A stretch of DNA of 64,000 nt. Source: Arthrobacter sp. PAMC 25486 (GTDB lineage Bacteria; Actinomycetota; Actinomycetes; Actinomycetales; Micrococcaceae). Both the position numbers and the translations under genes were made by a program. The stretch is from NCBI RefSeq assembly GCF_000785535.1, contig NZ_CP007595.1, positions 3,432,439-3,496,438 on the forward strand. The letters run 5' to 3'. Positions 18,265 to 36,542 of the stretch are shown here, one piece after another. The first letter of the stretch is position 1. Each line of letters starts with the position of its first letter. Below the pieces are notes generated by a model. The model had not been told where the DNA came from. It ran no database searches and was given only the letters and a program-made list of their open reading frames with translations.

Positions 18265-20453
18265 AAAAGATTGCCCCTCTGGCAGTTACTGCGGGAGTTC
18301 TGGCACAGGTTTCTGCGGGCAGCTATTACGCGCCCCACTCCGTGCTGGGTGCGCACCTCGTAGGCGATGACTTTGCCACCGTTCGTACGCTGCGTCATTT
18401 GGCGACGGCAGTCATGGTGATCACGGCCGCTGGAGAATTTCCCATGGTTCATGAGCATGGCGGGATTTGGGTTGCGGTGCTGCCGGTGGATGATCCCGGG
18501 CACGTCCCGGACTACCGGCTGGATGTCAGCTATGACGACGGCGTGCACCGCACCGACGATCCCTACCGCTACCTGCCCACAGTCGGTGAATTGGACCTGC
18601 ACCTGATTGCCGAGGGAAGGCACGAGACGCTGTGGACAGTTTTGGGTGCCCATGTCCAGCGCTACCACTCATCCATGGGCGAGGTCAGCGGGGTCAGCTT
18701 TGCCGTGTGGGTCCCTGCTGTACAGGCTGTTCGGGTTGTTGGCGAATTCAACGGCTGGGACGGACGCGGCCACGCCATGCGCAGCCTTGGCAACAGCGGA
18801 ATTTGGGAACTGTTTATCCCTGATGTGGCCGCGGGGGATCGGTACAAATTTGAGATTCTCACGGAACAGGGCCGGTGGCTGCAGAAGGCCGACCCCATGG
18901 CGTATGGCACCGAAGTGCCGCCCTTGACGGCGTCGCGCGTTGTGGAATCCACCTATGCGTTCAAGGATGACGAGTGGATGGCCAAGCGGGCCAAGACTGA
19001 TCCGCACAATGCCCCCATGAGCGTTTATGAAGTACATCTGGGGTCGTGGCGGCCCGAGCTGAGCTACGTGGAGCTGGCCAAGGAGCTGGTGGAATACACC
19101 AAGTGGCTCGGGTTTACGCACGTGGAGCTCATGCCGGTTGCCGAGCACCCCTTTGGCGGGTCGTGGGGCTATCAGGTGACGTCGTACTATGCTCCGACAT
19201 CGCGGTTCGGCCACCCCGATGACTTCAGGTACCTCGTGGATTCCCTGCACCAGGCCGGCATCGGCGTCATTGTCGACTGGGTGCCGGCACACTTTCCCAA
19301 GGACGAATGGGCGCTCGCCAATTTCAACGGCGGCGCACAATATGAGCATTCGGACCCTCGATTGGGCGAACACCCGGACTGGGGAACGCTCATCTTTGAC
19401 TTTGGCCGCAATGAAGTGCGGAATTTCCTCGTCGCCAACGCGCTGTACTGGTTCGAGGAATTCCACATTGATGGATTGCGTGTGGATGCTGTTGCTTCAA
19501 TGCTGTACTTGGATTATTCACGCGATGAGGGTGCCTGGAGCCCCAATAAATTTGGCGGCCGCGAGAATCTGGAAGCTATCAGTTTCCTGCAGGAAATGAA
19601 TGCGACGGCGTACCGGCGCAACCCCGGAATTGTCACTATCGCCGAAGAGTCCACGGCATTCCCCGGGGTAACGGCTCCCACCAGCGGCGGCGGGCTTGGC
19701 TTCGGCATTAAGTGGAACATGGGGTGGATGCACGACTCCCTGACCTATATGGCAGAAGACCCGGTCAACCGAGGTTGGCACCACAACCAAATTACGTTCT
19801 CCCTGGTCTACGCCTTTACTGAGAGCTTCATGCTGCCCATCAGCCATGACGAAGTGGTGCACGGCAAGGGGTCGCTCCTTCGCAAAATGCCAGGCGACAG
19901 GTGGCAGCAGCTGGCGAACCTGCGTGCCTACTTGGCATTCCAGTGGGCCCACCCAGGCAAGCAGCTGATTTTCATGGGAACCGAGTTTGGCCAGGAAGCC
20001 GAGTGGAGTGAGCAGCACGGCCTTGATTGGTGGCTAACGGAGAACCCGTCCCATGCTGCGATCCAGAACCTGGTCAAGGAACTCAACGCCAGCTATGCCA
20101 GCACCCCCGCCCTTTATGAACTGGACAATGTTCCCGCCGGCTTTACCTGGCTAAATGGTGGAGACTCGGAGAACAACGTGCTCTCCTTTGTTCGGTGGGA
20201 CCAGGCAGGCAAACCCTTGGTGTGTGTTTTCAACTTTGCCGGCGTCGCATATGAGGGTTACCGGGTCGGGGTGCCGACCGGCGGGCTGTGGGAAGAAGTC
20301 CTTAATACCGACCTGGCGGAATTTGGTGGCTCTGATGTGCGCAACGTCGGGGACCTGCCTACGCAGGAGCTGTCATGGGATGGCCAGAATGCAGCGCTGA
20401 CCTTGCGTGTGCCACCTCTGGGCGCGCTCTATCTGGCCCCAAAAAACGCCTAG
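18255..20453 (+). CDS. glgB: 1,4-alpha-glucan branching enzyme
   Basis: 732 residues from the ATG at 18255 (MALKKIAPLAV); the frame is open 21 codons upstream inside mak, but the total length fits this start. Two N-terminal modules include a CBM48 domain (about 150-240; VWVPAVQAVRVVGEFNGWDG). The GH13_9 barrel has Asp411 (LRVDAVASMLYLDYSR), Glu464 (IAEEST) and the SHDEVVHGKGSL loop. It introduces alpha-1,6 branches into the chains built by GlgE. It ends the operon and is followed by a strong hairpin. Confidence 0.95.
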   Translation: MALKKIAPLAVTAGVLAQVSAGSYYAPHSVLGAHLVGDDFATVRTLRHLATAVMVITAAGEFPMVHEHGGIWVAVLPVDDPGHVPDYRLDVSYDDGVHRTDDPYRYLPTVGELDLHLIAEGRHETLWTVLGAHVQRYHSSMGEVSGVSFAVWVPAVQAVRVVGEFNGWDGRGHAMRSLGNSGIWELFIPDVAAGDRYKFEILTEQGRWLQKADPMAYGTEVPPLTASRVVESTYAFKDDEWMAKRAKTDPHNAPMSVYEVHLGSWRPELSYVELAKELVEYTKWLGFTHVELMPVAEHPFGGSWGYQVTSYYAPTSRFGHPDDFRYLVDSLHQAGIGVIVDWVPAHFPKDEWALANFNGGAQYEHSDPRLGEHPDWGTLIFDFGRNEVRNFLVANALYWFEEFHIDGLRVDAVASMLYLDYSRDEGAWSPNKFGGRENLEAISFLQEMNATAYRRNPGIVTIAEESTAFPGVTAPTSGGGLGFGIKWNMGWMHDSLTYMAEDPVNRGWHHNQITFSLVYAFTESFMLPISHDEVVHGKGSLLRKMPGDRWQQLANLRAYLAFQWAHPGKQLIFMGTEFGQEAEWSEQHGLDWWLTENPSHAAIQNLVKELNASYASTPALYELDNVPAGFTWLNGGDSENNVLSFVRWDQAGKPLVCVFNFAGVAYEGYRVGVPTGGLWEEVLNTDLAEFGGSDVRNVGDLPTQELSWDGQNAALTLRVPPLGALYLAPKNA

Positions 20454-20471
20454 AACTCGGGCTCTTTTGAG

Positions 20472-20510
20472 GCACCTACCTGCTGTTTGGTAATCGCGGC
20501 AGGTAGGTGC
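20472..20510 (+). terminator. Hairpin after glgB
   Basis: GCACCTACCTGC (20472-20483) pairs perfectly with GCAGGTAGGTGC (20499-20510). It stands 18 bases after the glgB stop and ahead of the rRNA promoter. There is no T-run, so the efficiency is uncertain, but its position fits operon termination. Confidence 0.7.
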
Positions 20511-20631
20511 TAGAGTTAGTACTCCGCTGAACGAACCGTTCAGATCCGGACAAGACCAAACCAATGGCCTCGCAAACAGGCTTATTGTTTTGTGTTCAAA
20601 TGAAAATTTGAATTCAGTCGAAATTTCGGAT

Positions 20632-20661
20632 TTGAATTGGGGGAATTCATGGGGGTAAGAT
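20632..20661 (+). promoter_or_regulatory. Promoter of rRNA operon 1
   Basis: TTGAAT (20632-20637) and TAAGAT (20656-20661) are separated by 18 bases in an AT-rich stretch about 250 bases before 16S rRNA. Two further TTGAA/TTTGAA hexamers upstream may mark additional start sites. CarD is known in relatives to act at such promoters. Confidence 0.65.
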
Positions 20662-20728
20662 TGAAAAGTTGCCTCGGCACTGATCGCCACGAATTGTTTG
20701 ATGGTTCGGGTGTGTTGGCTGGGTGTGG

Positions 20729-20750
20729 TTGTTGTTTGAGAACTCAATAG
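20729..20750 (+). promoter_or_regulatory. Leader boxA-type antitermination site of operon 1
   Basis: TGTTGTTTGAGAACTCAATA is the sequence described as boxA in mycobacterial rRNA leaders, where NusB/NusE bind the transcript. A second copy (TGTTGTTTGAGAACTACATA) lies in the 16S-23S spacer at 22831-22850 and again at 29947-29966. Confidence 0.75.
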
Positions 20751-20911
20751 TGTGCCAAGTTTTATTGATACCAATTTATTTATATTGAATTGGTTATTTG
20801 GTTGTGTGTTGCCGCCCCTGTGGTGATGCATGATCGTTTAGCTGGTTTCGAATTTAGTGCATGCGTTGCTCACCATTTTCCGGTGGTTGCGTGTGTGTCT
20901 GTTTAGTTATT

Positions 20912-22451
<1,540 letters not shown>

Positions 22452-23019
22452 AGCACCAATCACCAACACAACCCCGCATGGGTGTTGAGCGTTGCGTGGT
22501 AGGAGAATAGTACGTAGCGGGAACGAAAGTTTCCCGGCGTGCTGCTCAAGGGTGGAATATCAATAAAATAGGTGCCTGCCGGCACGGGCCAATCTGAATC
22601 GAGTACAACAACCTTTTGGGGTTGTGGGGAAAAGTTCATCAAGGATTGGTGTGTTCTGGTGGGTGGTGTTTGGCACACTGTTGGGTCCTGAAACAACAAC
22701 GGGTCATCGATTTCCTTCGTGGGGATCGTCGATCGTTGTTGATTTCTGGTTTCCCTCACATAACTGAACCGGTCACTGGGTGACACACATTTTTGTGTGT
22801 CTGGTGGTTGGGGAACGTGTGTGAAGGGGTTGTTGTTTGAGAACTACATAGTGAACGCGAGCATCTTTTATAAGAAAGCAATTTCTTTGAGAATATGAAA
22901 TAAAACCTGGATCTGACACCACCTTTTGGGGTGGTGCTGGTTTCCATGGTTTTCTCGATAATCAAAAATCATGATGCACCCGCTTTGGTGTGGTGTGTTG
23001 TGTTTGACTGCATGTGTGT

Positions 23020-26188
<3,169 letters not shown>

Positions 26189-26415
26189 ACACACACTCTT
26201 ATAAACTAAAAAGACTGCTCGCGTTCACTATGTGGTTCCCAAACAACAAACCCACCCGTTTGTTAATGGAAACCAAACCACGGATCAACACCTGTGATAA
26301 CCCCCACCCCACAGTGGCGGGACACCCACAGAAACATCCCGTATAATAAAATACTGTTGTTCATCACAGAACACCCAACAAGCCACCCAACCAATCACTT
26401 GGTCCCGGGGAACGA

Positions 26416-26533
26416 GTTACGGTGGTCATAGCGTGGGGGAAACGCCCGGTCCCATTCCGAACCCGGAAGCTAAGACCCACAGCGCCGATGGTACTGCATT
26501 CGAGAGGATGTGGGAGAGTAGGACACCGCCGGA
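26416..26533 (+). rRNA. rrf: 5S ribosomal RNA, operon 1
   Basis: About 118 bases starting GTTACGGTGGTCATAGCG, with the conserved CCCATTCCGAACCCGGAAG and GGGAGAGTAGGACACCGCC. The 5' and 3' ends pair. Confidence 0.96.
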
Positions 26534-26552
26534 CAACACATAAAAACAGGTC

Positions 26553-26582
26553 GAGGCCCCACACCACCAGGTGCGGGGCCTC
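26553..26582 (+). terminator. Terminator of rRNA operon 1
   Basis: GAGGCCCCACACC and GTGCGGGGCCTC form a GC-rich stem with a short loop, 20 bases after 5S rRNA. One mismatch; no long T-run on the right. Confidence 0.8.
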
Positions 26583-27798
26583 CCTGCATTAACAACCCAA
26601 CCCACCACACCACCACCAAACACCACCCCCTACCCTCACGGCCACCCCACCCGGTGGCCACAGCTGTTTAACCCACCAGAACGCTCCCTCACGTTCCGGG
26701 CCATATCGACGGATCCTCCCTCACGTTCCGAAGCCACCGATCCACCGAAACGACAGGGTACGGAAACGACCGGGTACGGAAACGTCCGGGGACGGAAACG
26801 TCCGGGGACGGAAATGACCGGGCCCCGAAACCATGGCCACCCCACCCAGTGGCCGTCCTTGTTTAACAACCCAGTGTTGAGTAGCCCAGCCCTGATCACC
26901 GTGCGGGGTGGTTCCTGACAGCGCATCAGATGTCACTCGTTCCTTGTTGGTGTTAGGGGCATTGATGGAGGTAACTTCCTGGATCACGTCAGTGATGACC
27001 TGGGGCGGGGATCTGCTGGTTCCGGGCCGGCCGGGTGGAGGCCATGGTTGGGTGTGTGGTGCCGTTGGTCGGCACCGTCGTCCCGCCGGTGTGTTCTTCC
27101 CTGCCGGCGCCCTGGAGTCACCGCGCCGTCGGTGTGGCAGGGTCGCAGTGCCCGGCCAGGGATGTTGGAGACCGGGGCCAGGTGGTGTTCACTCAACCCT
27201 GCGATGCCGCGAAGTCGCGATGGTGTGCTGGTGCGGATTGCCGGGGCCGGCTGCGCCGGGCACCAACTGGTGCTTGTCGCACTTTTTTTGATGTGGTGGT
27301 GCCGGTCCCGGGCATTGACGGGGATGCCGTGGAAGCGGCCCACCTCCAGATCCTCGCGGCAGCCAGGCAGCCAGGGAGCTTGATGGCAGGGAAGTTCGAC
27401 GGCGCCGTGGTGGTAGGGAAATGAGATGGCGTGATGGCGTTGTCGGTTGGTGGGGTGGACGCTGGCTGTTGAGGGGGTTCGGGGTGTGGTGCTGGGCACA
27501 GTATCGGGTGGTGGGTGGCCTGATGGGTGGCCGGGCGGGGGTGCCCGGGCCGTGGGTGGGGTGGTGTTCCGGGCCGTTACCCCGGGCTTTTCCGGGGAGT
27601 TTCCGCGGGGTTTCGGGGCGCCAGGGTGTGGTGGTGGGTGTCACAGGGTGTGGAGTTGGTGTTGGCGGGTAAAGGTGTGTATTGTTTTTCGAGTTGCCCC
27701 GCTTGATGCGGGAGCGGCGGACTCCCTGGTATTTGAGCCGGTATTTTTGCCGGTTGTTCTGCCGTGTGTTGAGGGATGTGGATCGGGTTTGACCGGGT
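26583..27798. other. Repeat-rich spacer between the two rRNA operons, no supported gene
   Basis: About 1.2 kb. The first part (to about 26665) is duplicated after operon 2. Then come copies of a GGCCACCCCACCC(G/A)GTGGCC element (about 26640 and 26834), a fourfold 16-base tandem repeat, and a GC-rich part (about 26880-27780) with open frames on both strands. The longest of these, near 26984-27499 (-), 26908-27291 (+) and 27035-27424 (+), overlap each other, and none has a recognisable domain or good start site. A decayed gene is possible. Confidence 0.6.
26757..26820. repeat. Four tandem copies of a 16-base repeat
   Basis: The units read GG(T/G)ACGGAAACG(A/T)CCG at 26757, 26773, 26789 and 26805, with a partial unit just before. 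Only the bases noted, plus one A-to-T in the last unit, vary. The unit length and the A-rich core on one face suggest protein binding or a recombination remnant; nothing more can be said. Confidence 0.85.
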
Positions 27799-27827
27799 TT
27801 GCATTGCTGAATGTTTGGGGGTAAGAT
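27799..27827 (+). promoter_or_regulatory. Promoter of rRNA operon 2
   Basis: The -10 TAAGAT (27822-27827) and the bases just before it are shared with operon 1. The -35 element here is TTGCAT (27799-27804) with 17-base spacing, drawn from unrelated upstream sequence. Homology to operon 1 begins at 27817, inside the spacer. Confidence 0.6.
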
Positions 27828-28027
27828 TGAAAAGTTGCCTCGGCACTGATCGCCAGAACTCAATAGTGTGCCAAGTTTTATTGATACCAATTTATTTATA
27901 TTGAATTGGTTATTTGGTTGTGTGTTGCCGCCCCTGTGGTGATGCATGATCGTTTAGCTGGTTTCGAATTTAGTGCATGCGTTGCTCACCATTTTCCGGT
28001 GGTTTCGTGTGTGTCTGTTTAGTTATT

Positions 28028-29567
<1,540 letters not shown>

Positions 29568-30135
29568 AGCACCAATCACCAACACAACCCCGCATGGGTG
29601 TTGAGCGTTGCGTGGTAGGAGAATAGTACGTAGCGGGAACGAAAGTTTCCCGGCGTGCTGCTCAAGGGTGGAATATCAATAAAATAGGTGCCTGCCGGCA
29701 CGGGCCAATCTGAATCGAGTACAACAACCTTTTGGGGTTGTGGGGAAAAGTTCATCAAGGATTGGTGTGTTCTGGTGGGTGGTGTTTGGCACACTGTTGG
29801 GTCCTGAAACAACAACGGGTCATCGATTTCCTTCGTGGGGATCGTCGATCGTTGTTGATTTCTGGTTTCCCTCACATAACTGAACCGGTCACTGGGTGAC
29901 ACACATTTTTGTGTGTCTGGTGGTTGGGGAACGTGTGTGAAGGGGTTGTTGTTTGAGAACTACATAGTGAACGCGAGCATCTTTTATAAGAAAGCAATTT
30001 CTTTGAGAATATGAAATAAAACCTGGATCTGACACCACCTTTTGGGGTGGTGCTGGTTTCCATGGTTTTCTCGATAATCAAAAATCATGATGCACCCGCT
30101 TTGGTGTGGTGTGTTGTGTTTGACTGCATGTGTGT

Positions 30136-33307
<3,172 letters not shown>

Positions 33308-33533
33308 ACACACACTCTTATAACTAAAAAGACTGCTCGCGTTCACTATGTGGTTCCCAAACAACAAACCCACCCGTTTGTTAATGGAAACCAAACCACG
33401 GATCAACACCTGTGATAACCCCCACCCCACAGTGGCGGGACACCCACAGAAACATCCCGTATAATAAAATACTGTTGTTCATCACAGAACACCCAACAAG
33501 CCACCCAACCAATCACTTGGTCCCGGGGAACGA

Positions 33534-33651
33534 GTTACGGTGGTCATAGCGTGGGGGAAACGCCCGGTCCCATTCCGAACCCGGAAGCTAAGACCCACAG
33601 CGCCGATGGTACTGCATTCGAGAGGATGTGGGAGAGTAGGACACCGCCGGA
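33534..33651 (+). rRNA. rrf: 5S ribosomal RNA, operon 2
   Basis: Same sequence as the 5S of operon 1, at an offset of 7118 bases because of the three-base insertion in 23S and one missing A in the 23S-5S spacer. Confidence 0.96.
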
Positions 33652-33670
33652 CAACACATAAAACAGGGTC

Positions 33671-33701
33671 GAGGCCCCACACCACCAGGTGGGGGGGCCT
33701 C
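33671..33701 (+). terminator. Terminator of rRNA operon 2
   Basis: GAGGCCCCACACC pairs with GTGGGGGGGCCTC. It is the same element as after operon 1 with one G substituted for C, which improves the pairing next to the loop. Confidence 0.75.
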
Positions 33702-33880
33702 CCTGCATTAAACACACCACCACCCACACCACCAAACACCACCCCCTACCCTCACGGCCACCCCACCCGGTGGCCACACCACTTTAACACCCACCCCACA
33801 CGACGACGGCACCCACCCAGGCACCGCCGTCGCACATCACCAACCACAACCCCCAGGGCTACACCGCCGGAGGCACAGCA

Positions 33881-34429
33881 GTGCTCGAACGCACCACAAG
33901 CTTCGTAGGGGTACTCCTCCGCAACCGGAACATGCTGAACGCCGTCACTAGGCAACTGCTGCTCAGCGGCATCTCCGACTTCATCCCCGCCCTCGGCCTG
34001 GGCAGCCAGCTGGGCCTGATCAGGGTCTACCTCGGCGGTGCGCTCGGCGTGAACACCTACCTCACGTACGGCTTCTTCAATACGATTCCGCAGTCCCTGG
34101 ATGAGGCGGCCAAGAGCGACGGCGCCTCCCACCTGCAGATCTTCTTCGGGATCATCCTGCGCCTGGTGACACCCATCCTGGCCGTGGTGGCGCTGCTGTC
34201 GTTCATCTCCATTTCCAGCGAGTTCGTCATTACCTCCGTTGTGCCGACGGATCCGGACACGCAGACCCTGGCCGTGGGGCTGTATTCCTTCGTTGCTGAA
34301 ACCCGGTCCCAGAACTGGGGCATCTTCTCCGCCGGCGCCGTTTTGGCCGCAGTGCCTGTCATGGCACTGTTCCTGTTCCTTCAGCGGTACATTGTCAGTG
34401 GATTGGTTCAAGGCGGGATGAAGGGGTAA
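33881..34429 (+). pseudogene. malG: 5'-truncated maltose/maltodextrin ABC permease (MalG-like remnant)
   Basis: 182 codons that match only the C-terminal part of MalG-type inner-membrane permeases, which are normally about 280-300 residues. Recognisable homology starts near LGLGSQLGLIRVYLGGALGVN. The EAA loop (IPQSLDEAAKSDGASHLQIF), which docks the ABC ATPase, is intact, as are the last two or three membrane segments and the family ending LFLFLQRYIVSGLV. The first 25 codons look unrelated. The N-terminal half, and any malE and malF, are missing; instead the rRNA operon 2 downstream region lies directly upstream. The gene runs two bases short of the following glycosidase, suggesting a former malEFG-glycosidase operon cut by recombination. 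Confidence 0.85.
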
Positions 34430-34431
34430 AC

Positions 34432-36300
34432 ATGGCAGTCAATCAACCGCATCACGATGGTTCAGTTCTTCATGTTGGAAGCACGACGGCGGCACTCGGC
34501 GAACGCTGCAGGCTGCGGTTGCGCGTGCCTCAAGACTGGGGGACCGCCACGAAGGTTTGGGTGCGCAGCGTGCAGGATGCCGAGCCGCGCTACGACGAGG
34601 CAGCCGTAATTGGTACCGCGGACGGCTGGGTGTGGTGGGAGGCGAGCATGCTCCACATCAACCCGGTGGCGCTGTACAGGTTTGTCATCGAGGTGCCCGG
34701 CAGCGCCGAAGCCGGCACCGAGGCGGATGGGCCCAGCTATTGGCACCTGAACAACGCCGGCCTGCACAATCGCGACACCTCCGACTACAACGACTTCCGG
34801 GTCACCACGGCCAAGGCGGCGCCGCAGTGGTCCCGTGACGCGGTCATGTACCAGGTGTTCCCCGACCGGTTTGCCCGCTCGGCGCAGGCTGCCGATCGAC
34901 CCACCCCAGAATGGGGAGTGGCCTGCGACTGGGACACCCCGGTGCAGGGCAGCGGCCCGGACGTGGCCCGCCAGTTCTACGGCGGGGACCTGGACGGCGT
35001 CACCGAAAAACTGGACGAACTGGCGGCCTTGGGTGCGGACATTGTCTACCTGACCCCCTTCTTCCCCGCCCGCTCCAACCACCGCTATGACGCCTCGACG
35101 TTCCACGAGGTGGATCCGTTGCTGGGCGGCGACGAGGCGCTGGTCCGGCTGGTTGAGGCGGCCCACAAACGCGGCATGAAGGTCATGGGCGACCTCACCT
35201 CCAACCACACCGGCGACGCCCACGAGTGGTTCAAGCGCGCCCAGGCTGATCCAGATTCCGTCGAGGCCGGCTTCTTCTACTTCAACACGGACCATACGGA
35301 CTATGAGTCCTGGTGGGGTGTGCAGTCGCTGCCGAAGCTGAACTGGGCGTCCGAGGCGTTGCGGGAGGCTTTTGTCACCGGCGAGGATTCCGTGGTGGCG
35401 CATTGGCTCAAGCCCCCGTTCAACCTTGACGGTTGGCGGATCGATGTCGGCAACATGACGGGGCGGCTCGGCGCGCAGGACATCAACAAAGACGTCGCCG
35501 CGCTCATCCAGCAGCGCATTCTTGAGATCAACCCGGATGCGCTGCTACTGGGCGAGGAGACCTCGGACGCCGGTGCCGACGTGGACGGTTTTGGTTGGCA
35601 GGGCGCCATGACGTACTCAAACTTCACGCGGCCCTTGTGGCAGTGGCTGGGCGATCCGAAGGCGTCTGTCGACTTTTTCGGCACCCCGCTGCCGGGACCG
35701 CCCAAGGTGGCGGCCGACGTCGTGCTTGCCACCCATCGCGATCTCTCCAGCGCCTTCAGCTGGCCTGTGCGCAACGCGACCATGAACGCCCTGAATACCC
35801 ACGACACGGCGCGCGCAGCCAGCGTCATGATTCCCGGCGGTCCCGTGGTGGCGGCGGCGCTGTCCATGCTGTTGCCGGGCATTGCCGTTATTTTTGCCGG
35901 CGACGAGTTTGGGCTGGAGGGCTGGAACGGTGAGGCGTCGCGCACGCCGATCCCGTGGGATGAGCCAGCCCGGGTGGTCACGGACCTGCGCCCCACCTAC
36001 GCGGCCCTGACCGCGCTGCGCCACGGGAGCCCGGCCATTCACGGCGGTATGCGCTGGCTGATGGCCGACGGCGATGTGCTGGCTTTTGTGCGCGAGTCCG
36101 CCGAGGAGACTCTGCTGGTTATTGCCACGCGGGCGCCAGCCCAGTTTTCGCTGGCGGACCTGGGCCTGGCGGACGGCGCGCTGTCGGCGGATCCCGCCTT
36201 CCGCGTTGGATCCGTTGCCAGTACGACGACGGAGCTCACCCTGGACGGTCCCGGCGTCTTTGTATGGCGCCTGCCTGGGGTGACGGCTCCCGCCTGGTAG
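34432..36300 (+). CDS. GH13 alpha-glycosidase (neopullulanase/cyclomaltodextrinase-like)
   Basis: 622 residues without a signal peptide, so probably cytoplasmic. A beta-rich N-terminal domain (about 10-125) precedes the barrel, which starts at WSRDAVMYQVFPDRFARS. Catalytic residues: Asp338 (GWRIDVGNM), Glu375 (LLGEETSDAG) and Asp458 (LNTHDTAR). A GDLTSNHTGDAHEWF segment resembles enzymes that cleave short maltodextrins or cyclodextrins. It follows the malG remnant by two bases, which fits intracellular use of imported maltodextrins. Exact substrate unknown. If the malG locus lost its own promoter through the rearrangement, expression may now depend on read-through from the rRNA operon. Confidence 0.88.
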   Translation: MAVNQPHHDGSVLHVGSTTAALGERCRLRLRVPQDWGTATKVWVRSVQDAEPRYDEAAVIGTADGWVWWEASMLHINPVALYRFVIEVPGSAEAGTEADGPSYWHLNNAGLHNRDTSDYNDFRVTTAKAAPQWSRDAVMYQVFPDRFARSAQAADRPTPEWGVACDWDTPVQGSGPDVARQFYGGDLDGVTEKLDELAALGADIVYLTPFFPARSNHRYDASTFHEVDPLLGGDEALVRLVEAAHKRGMKVMGDLTSNHTGDAHEWFKRAQADPDSVEAGFFYFNTDHTDYESWWGVQSLPKLNWASEALREAFVTGEDSVVAHWLKPPFNLDGWRIDVGNMTGRLGAQDINKDVAALIQQRILEINPDALLLGEETSDAGADVDGFGWQGAMTYSNFTRPLWQWLGDPKASVDFFGTPLPGPPKVAADVVLATHRDLSSAFSWPVRNATMNALNTHDTARAASVMIPGGPVVAAALSMLLPGIAVIFAGDEFGLEGWNGEASRTPIPWDEPARVVTDLRPTYAALTALRHGSPAIHGGMRWLMADGDVLAFVRESAEETLLVIATRAPAQFSLADLGLADGALSADPAFRVGSVASTTTELTLDGPGVFVWRLPGVTAPAW

Positions 36301-36329
36301 GTCCGCGGGCCCCAGCGGCCCTTTCTCAA

Positions 36330-36400
36330 ATCGAGTCCGCAGTTGTTGGACGTGGAAAACGCTGTCCGGGCATTATTGGTCCAACAACTGCAAACTCGAT
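36330..36400. terminator. Long inverted repeat after the glycosidase gene
   Basis: The left arm (36330-36351) contains GCAGTTGTTGGAC and the right arm (36379-36400) its complement GTCCAACAACTGC. The two 22-base arms match at 20 positions around a 27-base loop. It is likely a terminator or a repeat element. The rest of the gap to 36542 shows no gene. Confidence 0.65.
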
Positions 36401-36542
36401 GACTGGAACGGGGATATGGCGGACGGGGCACCACCACCCGTCGGCCAAGGACTGACACCTTGCGCCTGGCCTCCTTCTCCTGTCCTCTTTCTCCTAGACT
36501 GGAAGCTGCATCTGTGGCATGGACGGAAGGGTCGGCGGGAAT

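Noticed and set aside
20373..20831. Open frame on the minus strand over the rRNA leader, repeated near 27189-27947
   Set aside because: It covers promoter and leader sequence; the frame is shared only because the leader is duplicated.
26908..27424. Frames of 110-170 codons in the inter-operon spacer, considered as a decayed nuclease or transposase gene
   Set aside because: They overlap on both strands, and no frame gives a consistent domain; a few His/Cys-rich words were not enough.
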